Of a stretch of DNA of 64,000 nucleotides, positions 8,744 through 16,890 are shown one piece after another. The notes under the pieces were generated by a model. The model worked only from the letters and a program-made list of their open reading frames with translations. It searched no databases and had not been told where the DNA came from. Source of the stretch: Lachnospiraceae bacterium. GTDB taxonomy: Bacteria; Bacillota; Clostridia; Lachnospirales; Anaerotignaceae. A program made the position numbers and the translations under genes. Numbering within the stretch: position 1 is the first letter of the stretch; every line of letters begins with the position of its first letter. The stretch is from assembly GCA_019422065.1 (NCBI GenBank), contig JAHZEA010000005.1, positions 92,561 to 156,560 of the forward strand. Direction: 5' to 3'.

Positions 8744-8773
8744 TACTAAACAAATCAATTATTTTTACTAAAC
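8744..8773 (-). promoter_or_regulatory. Candidate operator: direct TTTAGTA repeats
   Basis: TACTAAAC (TTTAGTA on the minus strand) occurs at 8744-8751 and 8766-8773, 22 bases apart, about two helical turns. Both lie between the predicted promoter and the regulator start. A 12-base exact copy of the first (TACTAAACAAAT) recurs at 8966-8977. The arrangement suggests autorepression by the XRE-cupin regulator. Inference only. Confidence 0.45.
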
Positions 8774-8780
8774 CAAAAAC

Positions 8781-8808
8781 ATTATACTATAACTTTCCGC
8801 AATTTCAA
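8781..8808 (-). promoter_or_regulatory. Predicted sigma-A promoter of the pot operon
   Basis: On the minus strand TTGAAA (8803-8808) and TATAAT (8781-8786) are separated by 16 bases. The predicted start of transcription falls at about 8774, giving a leader of roughly 58 bases to the regulator gene. Confidence 0.7.
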
Positions 8809-8978
8809 TATTCTTTAAACAATTTATTTAATTTTATTAAACTCATACAATGAAAAATACCTTTGTACTGACAAGTTTATACAAAATTTGCAAAAAAATA
8901 CCAGCCATGATATTATACCTTAAAATATACAGCCGGTTTATAAAAATATATATTAAATTTTACATTACTAAACAAATT

Positions 8979-9122
8979 TTACTTATTTTTAAACTTTGAA
9001 ACCATAGTATAAACACCATATAATCCTGCCGCCATGCCATATAAGCCCATAATCCTTTTGGCCATTGGTATAGCTGTATTTTTAATAAACATCACTCGTT
9101 TTACGGTTTTTCTTATTTTCAT
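8979..9122 (-). CDS. Small basic membrane-associated protein, unknown
   Basis: A 47-residue peptide starting at the ATG 9120-9122 with GGAGGTAGG upstream. The first 20 residues are basic (MKIRKTVKRV). A hydrophobic stretch GLYGMAAGLYGVYTMV could be a single membrane helix or an amphipathic segment, followed by a basic end. I do not recognise it. The good ribosome site and the sequence composition make it a plausible real gene. It is divergent from the HAD phosphatase. No function is proposed. Confidence 0.5.
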   Translation of the reverse strand: MKIRKTVKRVMFIKNTAIPMAKRIMGLYGMAAGLYGVYTMVSKFKNK

Positions 9123-9210
9123 TTTATAACCCCTACCTCCACAAAAATCAAACAATATATTGAATAACACATTCCGTTCTGTTACTATTTAGATATAAAG
9201 GAGAATGCTT

Positions 9211-10026
9211 ATGATAAAATTAATAGCTTCTGATTTAGACGGAACACTTTTAACAACTAATAAAGAACTTACTCCACGGCTTAAAAAGTCGCTTGATAAA
9301 GCCGCTCAAAACGGTGCGCTGTTTGTTCCTGCAACAGGCAGAACATTATGCGCTATACCCCAGTATGTTAAAGACATACCTTCCGCCAAATATATAATAA
9401 CATCTAACGGGGCATGTGTATATAAAAAAGGCTCTAAAACGCCTATATTTAAAGAATGTCTTATGCCAGAGCAAGTAGAAATAGTATACAGCGCCGCTTC
9501 TCAGCTTGATACGGTTATAGAAGTATTTGCCGATGGCATGGCGTATATAGGAAAAAGCCATTTTGAGTACTTACAGCAATTCGGCATAACCGGCCGCAGA
9601 GCCAACTATATTAAAACAACAAGAACAGTAGTACCTGACATATACTCACTTCTTCACTCCAATATTGAAAATATAGAAAATATTAATGTTATATTCAACA
9701 ATATGAGCCTTAGGGAAAAATTCAGGGCAGATATTAAAAATTCAACTAGTGCCTTTGTTACTTCTTCTTCCACAGATAATATAGAAGTAAGCTCCTCAAA
9801 AGCCGCAAAAGGCAATGCATTAAAAAACCTCTGCCAAATGCTGGGTATTAAAAACAATGAAGTTATAGCCTTTGGCGACAGTGAAAACGACATTGACATG
9901 CTTGAGTTTGCCGGAACCGGTGTTTTAATGAAAAACGCCGATAACAGCCTTAAAACCCAAGGTCTTATCGTTTCCTCCTCCTGCGATGACTATGGTGTTG
10001 CCAGAATACTTGAGGATATATTTTAA
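9211..10026 (+). CDS. Cof-type HAD-IIB phosphatase
   Basis: A 271-residue HAD-superfamily hydrolase of subfamily IIB. Motif I is IASDLDGTLL, motif II PATGR, the C2B cap lies in the middle, and the C-terminus has K-GNAL and motif IV GDSENDIDML. These enzymes remove phosphate from sugar phosphates or cofactors such as PLP and FMN; the substrate cannot be predicted. AAAGGAG at 9197-9203 fits the ATG at 9211; the in-frame ATG at 9205 is too close to it. A single-gene unit with a terminator behind it. Confidence 0.9.
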   Translation: MIKLIASDLDGTLLTTNKELTPRLKKSLDKAAQNGALFVPATGRTLCAIPQYVKDIPSAKYIITSNGACVYKKGSKTPIFKECLMPEQVEIVYSAASQLDTVIEVFADGMAYIGKSHFEYLQQFGITGRRANYIKTTRTVVPDIYSLLHSNIENIENINVIFNNMSLREKFRADIKNSTSAFVTSSSTDNIEVSSSKAAKGNALKNLCQMLGIKNNEVIAFGDSENDIDMLEFAGTGVLMKNADNSLKTQGLIVSSSCDDYGVARILEDIF

Positions 10027-10069
10027 TTAACTTAAATATATTAAAAAAACATATATTAAAACTAAAAAC

Positions 10070-10110
10070 AAAACCACAGCAAAAGATAAATTCTTTTAAA
10101 CTGTGGTTTT
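10070..10110. terminator. Bidirectional terminator
   Basis: A 10-bp stem AAAACCACAG / CTGTGGTTTT separated by 21 bases lies between the convergent HAD phosphatase and murI genes. A-rich sequence precedes it and T-rich sequence follows, so it can serve both. Confidence 0.78.
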
Positions 10111-10136
10111 ATTATTTTTCACTTAAAGTATTTTTA

Positions 10137-10940
10137 TTAAAATCCTTCTATATTAATAACTCTTGTGGCAAAATTTCTACCCAAAGCCTGACGGCAAATC
10201 CTGCTGAACATTTCCGTTTGGTCACTTACATAAAACTCGTTTTCAGGCTCTCTTTCTTTAAGCCGCGCCATATCGTTTTTTAAAAGATAATCTTTTAAAA
10301 CAAGTGCCGTTTCATAAGCCGGGTCAACAAGTGTTACATTTGGCCCTACGGCTTTTTTAATACATTCCCTTAAAAGCGGATAATGTGTACAGCCCATAAC
10401 AATAGTATCTATATTTTTGGCCGTAAGCTCAGAAATATACTTTTTAGCCGTAAGCAGTGTAATTTCTTCATTTACCCAGCCTTCTTCAGCCAGCGGCACA
10501 AAAAGCGGGCATGCCTTTGAGTATACTTTTACACTGCTGTTAATTTTAAGTATTTCTTTTTCATAGGCTCCACTTCTTATAGTGGCTTCTGTAGCAATAA
10601 CGCCTATGTTCCTATTCTGCGTAATCTTTGCTGCTTCAGCCGCTCCCGGCTCAACAACACCAAAAATAGGTATGTCAAATGTGCTTTTAAGCTCATCAAG
10701 GCTATTGGAGCTTACAGTATTGCAGGCTATAACAACAGCTTTAACATTGCGGCTTAACAAAAAACGTATATCCTGTTTGGCAAATTTTGTTATTGTTTCT
10801 TTTGACTTGCTGCCATAAGGCACTCTTGCAGTATCTCCGAAATAAACTATAGCCTCGTTTGGAAGTTCTTTTATAACACGGCTTGTAACGGTAAGTCCGC
10901 CTACGCCGGAATCAAAAATACCTATAGGCCTGTTATCCAT
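10137..10940 (-). CDS. murI: Glutamate racemase
   Basis: A 267-residue glutamate racemase. The N-terminus GIFDSGVGGLTV, the first catalytic cysteine in VIACNTVSS and the second in GCTHYPLL are all present, as is the aspartate/glutamate racemase fold length. It makes D-glutamate for peptidoglycan. It starts 12 bases after ddl on the same strand, so the pair forms a cell-wall precursor operon. Nothing unusual. Confidence 0.95.
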   Translation of the reverse strand: MDNRPIGIFDSGVGGLTVTSRVIKELPNEAIVYFGDTARVPYGSKSKETITKFAKQDIRFLLSRNVKAVVIACNTVSSNSLDELKSTFDIPIFGVVEPGAAEAAKITQNRNIGVIATEATIRSGAYEKEILKINSSVKVYSKACPLFVPLAEEGWVNEEITLLTAKKYISELTAKNIDTIVMGCTHYPLLRECIKKAVGPNVTLVDPAYETALVLKDYLLKNDMARLKEREPENEFYVSDQTEMFSRICRQALGRNFATRVINIEGF

Positions 10941-10952
10941 TAAATAACCTCC

Positions 10953-12011
10953 TTACTTGCCACAGCAGGCAAGTGATATAAGCTCATCAATAAGCTGTTC
11001 AATAGGTTTACCGGCACTTTCCCAAAGCTTAGGGTACATGCTTATTGATGTAAAACCAGGAAGTGTGTTAAGCTCGTTAAATATAACCCTATTTGTGTCT
11101 TTTTCAACAAAAAAGTCAACTCTTGCAAGGCCTGAACCGTCTACAGCTTTGAATACTTTAAGAGCTGTTTTTCTTATTTCTTCTATAACACTCTCGTCAA
11201 GCTGTGCAGGGATAACTGTTTTTGACTCAGCATTGTTATATTTAGCGTCGTAGTCGTAGAACTCAGCAGCGGAGAATATTTCGCCTACTGTAGAAGCATC
11301 TGCCTTTTCAACACTGCCTAAAACAGCACACTCTACCTCATGTCCGTCAATAAATTCCTCAACAAGTATTTTTCTGTCGTGCTCAGATGCTAATTTAAGG
11401 CCACTTTCAAGCTCCTGTCTGTTATGCGCCTTTGTAATGCCTACAGAAGAACCTGCGTTAGCTGGTTTAATAAAGCAAGGATAACCAAGTTTTTTCTCTA
11501 TTTTGTTTAAAACTGATTTCTTTTCTATTTCATCTTTCATAACACAAACAAAATCAGCCTGATTTATTCTTGCGTTTTTAGCTATTATTTTTGTATAAAC
11601 CTTATCCATAGAAACAGACGAACTTAAAACGCCGCAGCCTACATAAGGTATTTGTGCAAGCTCCAAAAGACCTTGAACTGTTCCGTCTTCACCCCATTTA
11701 CCATGAAGAACAGGTATTACAACATCAACAGGTATTACTTTTGCCTTTGTGCCTACAATTTTAATAAGGCCCTTATGTGTTGCATCTGGGCTTAAAACAG
11801 CAGGTGTGCCGTATTTTTCCCATTCGCCATTTTTAATGTTTTCAACTGGACCATTATAAATCATCCACTTGCCTTCTTTTGTAATTCCTACAGGTATAAC
11901 ATAATATTTTGCCTGACTTATATTTGAAATTATAGTGGAGGCTGAAACTCTTGAAACTTCATGCTCTGATGACTGCCCGCCGAATAATACAACTATCGTT
12001 TTTTTATTCAA
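10953..12011 (-). CDS. ddl: D-alanine--D-alanine ligase
   Basis: A 352-residue ATP-grasp ligase that joins two D-alanines for the peptidoglycan stem. It has VLFGGQSSEHEVS, the HGKWGEDGTVQGLLEL substrate loop, FIKPANAGSSVG, and the metal-binding FNELNTLPGFTSISMYPKLW. The natural start is the TTG at 12009-12011: it follows AGAGGG by 6 bases and gives the expected family N-terminus. A longer frame to 12128 adds a 39-residue extension that crosses the predicted promoter and is not credible. Operon partner of murI. Confidence 0.94.
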   Translation of the reverse strand: MNKKTIVVLFGGQSSEHEVSRVSASTIISNISQAKYYVIPVGITKEGKWMIYNGPVENIKNGEWEKYGTPAVLSPDATHKGLIKIVGTKAKVIPVDVVIPVLHGKWGEDGTVQGLLELAQIPYVGCGVLSSSVSMDKVYTKIIAKNARINQADFVCVMKDEIEKKSVLNKIEKKLGYPCFIKPANAGSSVGITKAHNRQELESGLKLASEHDRKILVEEFIDGHEVECAVLGSVEKADASTVGEIFSAAEFYDYDAKYNNAESKTVIPAQLDESVIEEIRKTALKVFKAVDGSGLARVDFFVEKDTNRVIFNELNTLPGFTSISMYPKLWESAGKPIEQLIDELISLACCGK

Positions 12012-12057
12012 AATTATCCCTCTTTCTTTAGCCGGCACATAAGCCGTTAATATTTTT

Positions 12058-12086
12058 ATTATATTCAATTTGCGCATTAATGACAA
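12058..12086 (-). promoter_or_regulatory. Predicted sigma-A promoter of ddl-murI
   Basis: TTGTCA (12081-12086) and TATAAT (12058-12063) on the minus strand with a 17-base spacer. A small GC hairpin (CGGC..GCCG) lies in the leader near 12033-12047. A second TATAAT further upstream near 12113 has no clear -35. Confidence 0.7.
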
Positions 12087-12208
12087 CATAAATAAGGTAA
12101 AAACAGACTTAATTATACCACAAACCAAAAGTTATAAAACCAAAAATCAAAATTTATGTATTTTATACGTTCTTATTTAATTGATTAATATTTTTAAACA
12201 CAAAAAAT

Positions 12209-12237
12209 AAAGACGGAAACACAATATTTCCGCCTTT
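12209..12237 (-). terminator. Intrinsic terminator of spoVT
   Basis: An 11-bp stem AAAGGCGGAAA / TTTCCGTCTTT (one G-T pair) followed on the minus strand by ATTTTTTG, ten bases after the spoVT stop. Confidence 0.82.
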
Positions 12238-12246
12238 AAACATTAA

Positions 12247-12792
12247 TTACTGTTCCATTTGCTTTGCCAAAAATCCGGCTGCTGTCTGTGCCAATTTCCC
12301 CTCAATCTCACCCATTTTTTTGTCCTGTGATAAAAACATTACAGCGCCTATAACATCGCCTTCTGAAATAATAGGTGTTACAAGCTGATAGTTATAGCTT
12401 TCGTCGCTTTCATCATCAAGAACCGGAACAAAGTTTCCGTCACTTCTTTTAGCATTAAGAGTGTTTCTTGAGTTAATACACTCTTCCATAGCATCACTTA
12501 TATGTTTTTCAAGGAAATCCTTTTTAGGTCCGCCGGATACAGCTATAATATGGTCTTTATCAAGTATACATGTTATATGTCCGGCTGTCTGTGCAAGACT
12601 TTCGGCATATTCTTTAGCAAAAGCACCAAGTTCCCCAACTGGCGAATATTTTTTAAGTATAATTTCGCCTTCTCTGTCTGTAAATATTTCTAAAGGGTCG
12701 CCCTCTCTAATTCTAAGAGTACGCCTTATTTCTTTTGGTATTACAATTCGACCAAGGTCGTCAATTCTTCTTACAATCCCTGTAGCTTTCAT
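12247..12792 (-). CDS. spoVT: Stage V sporulation protein T
   Basis: A 181-residue regulator. Residues 1-50 are the AbrB-type swapped-hairpin DNA-binding domain (MKATGIVRRIDDLGRIVIPK, then EIRRTLRIREGDPLEIF) and residues 55-178 are a GAF domain. SpoVT tunes sigma-G genes in the forespore, so the organism is a spore former. The start has AGGAGGA upstream. Its first 98 bases plus its leader are duplicated exactly at 27.8-28.05 kb. Confidence 0.95.
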   Translation of the reverse strand: MKATGIVRRIDDLGRIVIPKEIRRTLRIREGDPLEIFTDREGEIILKKYSPVGELGAFAKEYAESLAQTAGHITCILDKDHIIAVSGGPKKDFLEKHISDAMEECINSRNTLNAKRSDGNFVPVLDDESDESYNYQLVTPIISEGDVIGAVMFLSQDKKMGEIEGKLAQTAAGFLAKQMEQ

Positions 12793-12817
12793 TCTACATC
12801 CTCCTGTATCTTTTTTA

Positions 12818-12837
12818 AACGGAATTCTAATTCCGTT
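12818..12837 (-). promoter_or_regulatory. Leader hairpin upstream of spoVT
   Basis: A near-perfect palindrome, AACGGAATT / AATTCCGTT with a 2-base centre, lies in the spoVT leader about 26 bases before the start codon. It could be a stabilising hairpin or an operator. It is present in both copies of the 247-bp repeat. Confidence 0.5.
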
Positions 12838-12858
12838 CTTTTAATCTTTTTGTACTTG

Positions 12859-12888
12859 TAGTATTTGTATTGAGTAAAAAATTATACA
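12859..12888 (-). promoter_or_regulatory. Predicted sigma-G-type promoter of spoVT
   Basis: On the minus strand TGTATA (12883-12888) and AATACTA (12859-12865) are 17 bases apart, close to the forespore sigma-G/sigma-F consensus (TGHATA, CATAHTA). In Bacillus subtilis spoVT is transcribed by sigma-G, which agrees with this prediction. Confidence 0.6.
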
Positions 12889-12941
12889 AAAAAGGAAGAT
12901 ACAAAGAGTTGTTGAATATTGGAAAAGTAATTCAGAATTAT

Positions 12942-13552
12942 AGTTTAAATTATTTATAATTTAAGCTATAAAATGATTTTAAAGTAAATATCTACATTTT
13001 TTTGATTTTAAATGCTTTTCAGCTTACTGAGTTTTATTAAAAAGCTTTAGTTATCAAAAAATTTTTTAAGTCATTTATATGTATCTCCTGCGTTAAAATT
13101 ATAGACTTTAGATAGACAGAAGTGATTTTAACTAAACTAATTGGCTTAGAAAAAATGTCGTACTTTCAGATGTTATTTATTAATTGTTTTCTTCCCTGCT
13201 CTATTTTTAAATTATTTTTGCTTGGACTAACAACAGAGCTAACAAGAAGATTTATAACAAGGGATATTGAAACAGAAACAGAGATTTTCCGATTATAGTT
13301 AAATAAATTTTGGACACAAAAAAACGGCTGAAACTTAAAGTTTTAACCGTTTTTAACATCATAGATAAATCCTTCTTATGTTACAAAATAAAATTGATTA
13401 AGTATTTTGAAGACAATATTAAAAGCATATATTTTATAAAATAAATATTATTAAAAATTTAAATTTTATCTTTTATAATCGATAAAATTTATATTTAAGT
13501 TGTTTTTATATTATAAACTGGATATACTATAATAAGAAAGGAGGCTTTCCCA
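12942..13552. other. AT-rich intergenic stretch with hairpins
   Basis: No convincing gene. A short open frame just inside the repeat (ending in KGRYKELLNIGKVIQNYSLNYL-stop, about 12870-12963) looks like the tail of a lost gene. A terminator-like hairpin lies at 13320-13354 (AAAAACGG / CCGTTTTT with an internal bulge). A perfect 10-bp inverted repeat AAATTTTATC / GATAAAATTT lies at 13461-13490, upstream of a TATAAT at 13528-13533 that probably serves the ATPase gene. Confidence 0.5.
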
Positions 13553-14767
13553 ATGATTAAAAGAGAATTGTATATGAAAAAAATCCGACCTTTTATGGGC
13601 GGAGAACTTATTAAAGTAATGACCGGCATGAGAAGAAGCGGAAAGTCTGTAATGCTGGAACTTATTAAAGAAGAACTTGTGTTGCAGGGCATAGACCGAA
13701 ATAACTTCATATCATTTAATTTTGAGGATATGCGTTATTCCAACATTCTTACATCCCAGGCACTGCATGACGAAATTATAAAACTTACAAAAAACATATC
13801 AGGAAAAGTATATCTGTTTTTTGATGAAATACAGGAAGTTGAAAACTGGGAAAAGTGCATTAACTCATTCAGAGTTGAGCTTGACTGCGACATATATATT
13901 ACCGGCTCCAATGCCAAACTGCTTTCCGGCGAGCTTGCCACATATCTTGGCGGCAGATATGTGGAGTTTGTTATATACCCTTTTTCTTTTGCAGAATTTT
14001 CTCAAATGTATAACACAATATATCCCAATACACCAGAGGCTCAATGCTTTCAGAAATATTTAATATCCGGCGGTATGCCTTATCTTTCAAACCTCAGATA
14101 TGAAGAAGAACCTTGCCGGCAGTATCTTACAGATTTATTTAATTCTGTACAGCTTAAGGATATATTAAAGCGCAACAAAATACGTGATGTAGACCTTCTT
14201 GAACGCATTATTTCATACGTTATGGCAAACATAGGCAATACATTTTCGGCTACATCCCTTGTAAAATTTTTTAAAAGCGAAAACAGGGCTGTTTCTGCTG
14301 ATACAGTGCTGAATTATATAAAATACTGCACAGACGCATATCTATTTTATCAGGTTAAGCGTCAGGACATTCAGGGAAAACAGATACTTTCCACAAACGA
14401 AAAGTATTACATTGCAGACCACGGCATAAGAGAGGCTGTATATGGCTCAAACATGCGTGATATAAATCTTGTGCTCGAAAACATTGTATTTATGGAGCTT
14501 ATACGCCATGGATATACAGTAACTGTTGGAAAAAGCGGAGATAAAGAAGTTGACTTTGTATGCACAAAGCAAGCCAAAAAGCTTTATGTTCAGGTAACAT
14601 ACCTTTTGGCATCTGAAGAAACAATACAAAGGGAATTCGGTCCATTTAACAGCATACGGGACAATTTCCCTAAGTATGTTGTATCTCTTGATGAGTTTAA
14701 TATGAGCCGTGATGGTATAAAACACTGCAACATAAGGGACTTTCTTTTAACGGAAGACTGGGAGTAA
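13553..14767 (+). CDS. AAA_14 / DUF4143 family ATPase
   Basis: A 404-residue ATPase of the AAA_14 + DUF4143 type. Walker A is GMRRSGKS (residues 25-32), Walker B YLFFDEIQ (about 87-94) and sensor-1 ITGSNAKLLSGELA. The C-terminal part has the PD-(D/E)XK-like core GDKEVDFVCTKQAKKLYVQV seen in DUF4143. These proteins are common, often horizontally mobile, and of unproven function. AAGGAGG precedes the ATG. It stands alone between the spoVT-side repeat and the CRISPR array, with a strong terminator behind it. No link to CRISPR immunity is established. Confidence 0.88.
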   Translation: MIKRELYMKKIRPFMGGELIKVMTGMRRSGKSVMLELIKEELVLQGIDRNNFISFNFEDMRYSNILTSQALHDEIIKLTKNISGKVYLFFDEIQEVENWEKCINSFRVELDCDIYITGSNAKLLSGELATYLGGRYVEFVIYPFSFAEFSQMYNTIYPNTPEAQCFQKYLISGGMPYLSNLRYEEEPCRQYLTDLFNSVQLKDILKRNKIRDVDLLERIISYVMANIGNTFSATSLVKFFKSENRAVSADTVLNYIKYCTDAYLFYQVKRQDIQGKQILSTNEKYYIADHGIREAVYGSNMRDINLVLENIVFMELIRHGYTVTVGKSGDKEVDFVCTKQAKKLYVQVTYLLASEETIQREFGPFNSIRDNFPKYVVSLDEFNMSRDGIKHCNIRDFLLTEDWE

Positions 14768-14774
14768 AGTATAA

Positions 14775-14800
14775 CCCCACAGCTATAAAAAGCTGTGGGG
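14775..14800 (+). terminator. Strong intrinsic terminator
   Basis: A 10-bp GC-rich stem CCCCACAGCT / AGCTGTGGGG with loop ATAAAA, eight bases after the ATPase stop. It separates the ATPase from the leader-distal end of the CRISPR array. Confidence 0.85.
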
Positions 14801-14836
14801 GATTTAGTTTTATGTAATTATATTTTAATTTTTTAA

Positions 14837-16435
14837 TTCATAAAACAACTCTTGTTACTATTAATCTGATTATGATGCTATAATCATTGGACACAGTCAG
14901 TTATTTCAAAACAATTCTTGTTACTATTAATCGGTGAGCAGTAGGCGGCACCTTGTCGCTGACAATAATTTCAAAACAACTCTTGTTAATATTAATCCGC
15001 CTTAGGCGTCAGCCGCTCGGCTGTGGCAATGTAATTTCAAAACAACTCTTGTTACTATTAATCACAAAAGTTTGGTTTTGCACGCCAATAGAACGGGTAT
15101 TTCAAAACAACTCTTGTTAGTATTAATCGGCTTATATTAGGTTTCCGAGGATGCCAGAAGAATTTCAAAACAACTCTTGTTAGTATTAATCTATGCAGCA
15201 GAAAATACCGGCACGGCTTGTACTTACATTTCAAAACAACTCTTGTTAGTATTAATCGGGCTTCATGCTTTAAAAGCAATTAATCTATTTGAATTTCAAA
15301 ACAACTCTTGTTAGTATTAATCTTCTCTTTTACTGCTATAATTGAGGAATTAAAATCATTTCAAAACAACTCTTGTTACTATTAATCGTAAGTCAATAAT
15401 AAGATAGTTTTTAATGTAGATTTGATTTCAAAACAACTCTTGTTACTATTAATCTACTATAACAATAGCAATATCGCCGCTGTCAACATCATTTCAAAAC
15501 AACTCTTGTTACTATTAATCTTGTAATTTTGTCAGAGCCGTATTTTTCTCTTATCTCATTTCAAAACAACTCTTGTTACTATTAATCCCCAAAAGCAAAG
15601 GAGTTTAAACGCTGGGTGACGAGATTTCAAAACAACTCTTGTTACTATTAATCCGCCTTTTTTGCAATAGAAAGACGGGTGATTAATAAATTTCAAAACA
15701 ACTCTTGTTACTATTAATCATTATAATGTTGTTTATCAGCCACTTGCAAATTAATTTCAAAACAACTCTTGTTACTATTAATCAACATTACCAAAATTTT
15801 TTGGAACACATACAACATTATTTCAAAACAACTCTTGTTACTATTAATCAAGTTCGCTCAGCTTTGTATAACTCATACATCGTCTTATTTCAAAACAACT
15901 CTTGTTACTATTAATCAAAAGCTGCCCTTCGGCAGCTTAATTATTTGTTTTATTTCAAAACAACTCTTGTTACTATTAATCATCTTTTCCCCCCAGTTTG
16001 TCCCCCCCATTAAAAATTTCAAAACAACTCTTGTTACTATTAATCTTGTTGTAAGCACGCCACTTGCAGACGCATATTTATTTCAAAACAACTCTTGTTA
16101 CTATTAATCCGCCGCACAATGTTCCAAACTGTGGTTTTATATTATTTCAAAACAACTCTTGTTACTATTAATCAAATGTTATTTTCTTTTTTTCATCAGC
16201 ACTCATACTATTTCAAAACAACTCTTGTTACTATTAATCGGCCGCCTGCCTGTCATTGGCTGCCCCTACATCATTTATTTCAAAACAACTCTTGTTACTA
16301 TTAATCGTATACATAAAATACGCTAAGGCTTATGTGGGCGGATTTCAAAACAACTCTTGTTACTATTAATCGGTGGTATCTGCACTTTTTCTTGCTGTGG
16401 GTTCTATTTCAAAACAACTCTTGTTACTATTAATC
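14837..16435 (-). CRISPR. CRISPR array, 25 repeats and 24 spacers (type I-B)
   Basis: The 30-base repeat, read on the minus strand, starts GATTAATAGTAACAAGAG and ends TTGTTTTGAAAT, the ending typical of type I-B. Spacers are 33-37 bases. Seventeen leader-side repeats (15358-16435) are identical. The far end is degenerate: the unit at 14837 has a scrambled terminal end, the one at 14903 has one change, the one at 14968 has one change, and four consecutive units (15099, 15162, 15228, 15293) share the same C-to-G change. Decay at 14.8 kb and the cas operon at 16.6 kb place the leader at the 16435 end, so transcription runs on the minus strand. Spacers 10 and 12 read as phage-like coding sequence. 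Confidence 0.98.
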
Positions 16436-16599
16436 CCTTTGATTTTAAAAGATTTTCTAAACACTTTATGTTTAAAAATCCTTTATTTATCGAACTTCTT
16501 TAAATTTTTACCAACCTAAACCCATTTTTCATTATTTTCTGGTTTTTCTTTATTTATCAATGAATTTCAGCTTTTTATTTTTTTCGGCTGGTAAAAACA
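16436..16599 (-). promoter_or_regulatory. CRISPR leader
   Basis: A 164-base AT-rich stretch between the cas2 stop and the first repeat, in the expected position for the leader that drives array transcription and marks the spacer-insertion end. It contains a 9-bp inverted repeat TTTTTACCA (16505-16513) / TGGTAAAAA (16589-16597), which might bind an integration factor. No clear -35/-10 pair was fixed. Confidence 0.75.
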
Positions 16600-16890
16600 T
16601 TATATTATCAAGTCTTCCCCTGTACTGTTTTTCTTGTTTCCAATAATTTCCTCGCCAAAAACATTGTCATTCTTCAACTTAATAATACAAACAAAATCTT
16701 CATCATTGCAAATGATTTTTTTCAAATCATTTTTCAAAGATATTAAATTAGAAGGTGTTATTTCTCCTCTAAAAACTGAATATTGATAATGAGAAAGATA
16801 TTTTTTGCATATTTTAAACACCTTCTGAACTCTTTTTTCCCCAACATCGTAAAAAAGAAATGCATAATTAAAATTAATTTGTTTTTTCAT
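16600..16890 (-). CDS. cas2: CRISPR adaptation protein Cas2
   Basis: A 96-residue ferredoxin-fold protein with the family N-terminus YAFLFYDVGEKRVQKVFKIC, containing the conserved aspartate after the first strand, and the YSVFRGEIT strand. Cas2 is the structural centre of the Cas1-Cas2 spacer integrase. The gene starts directly after the cas1 stop and is last in the operon, beside the leader. Confidence 0.93.
   Translation of the reverse strand: MKKQINFNYAFLFYDVGEKRVQKVFKICKKYLSHYQYSVFRGEITPSNLISLKNDLKKIICNDEDFVCIIKLKNDNVFGEEIIGNKKNSTGEDLII

Larger units (their letters stand above)
12695..12941. repeat. Left copy of the 247-bp exact direct repeat
   Basis: Every base from 12695 to 12941 equals 27805-28051 (constant offset 15,110). 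The segment covers the first 98 bases of spoVT, its leader and its predicted sigma-G promoter, plus about 50 bases beyond. This copy is continuous with intact spoVT and is therefore the original. The two copies flank the CRISPR-Cas island in direct orientation. Confidence 0.97.

Noticed and set aside
13553..14767. The idea that the AAA_14/DUF4143 ATPase is a defence gene associated with CRISPR.
   Set aside because: The family is widespread with no established defence role, and a strong terminator separates it from the array.
15521..15557. Spacer 11 shares 19 identical bases (TGTCAGAGCCGTATTTTTC) with potD at 4850-4869, possible self-targeting.
   Set aside because: The match covers only the middle of a 37-base spacer and misses the PAM-side seed in crRNA orientation; the flanks disagree. 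Most likely chance or shared codons for KYGSD.
15058..16304. Several 60-110 codon open frames with the repeated peptide TTLVTIN.
   Set aside because: They are translations of CRISPR repeats and spacers, with no ribosome sites.
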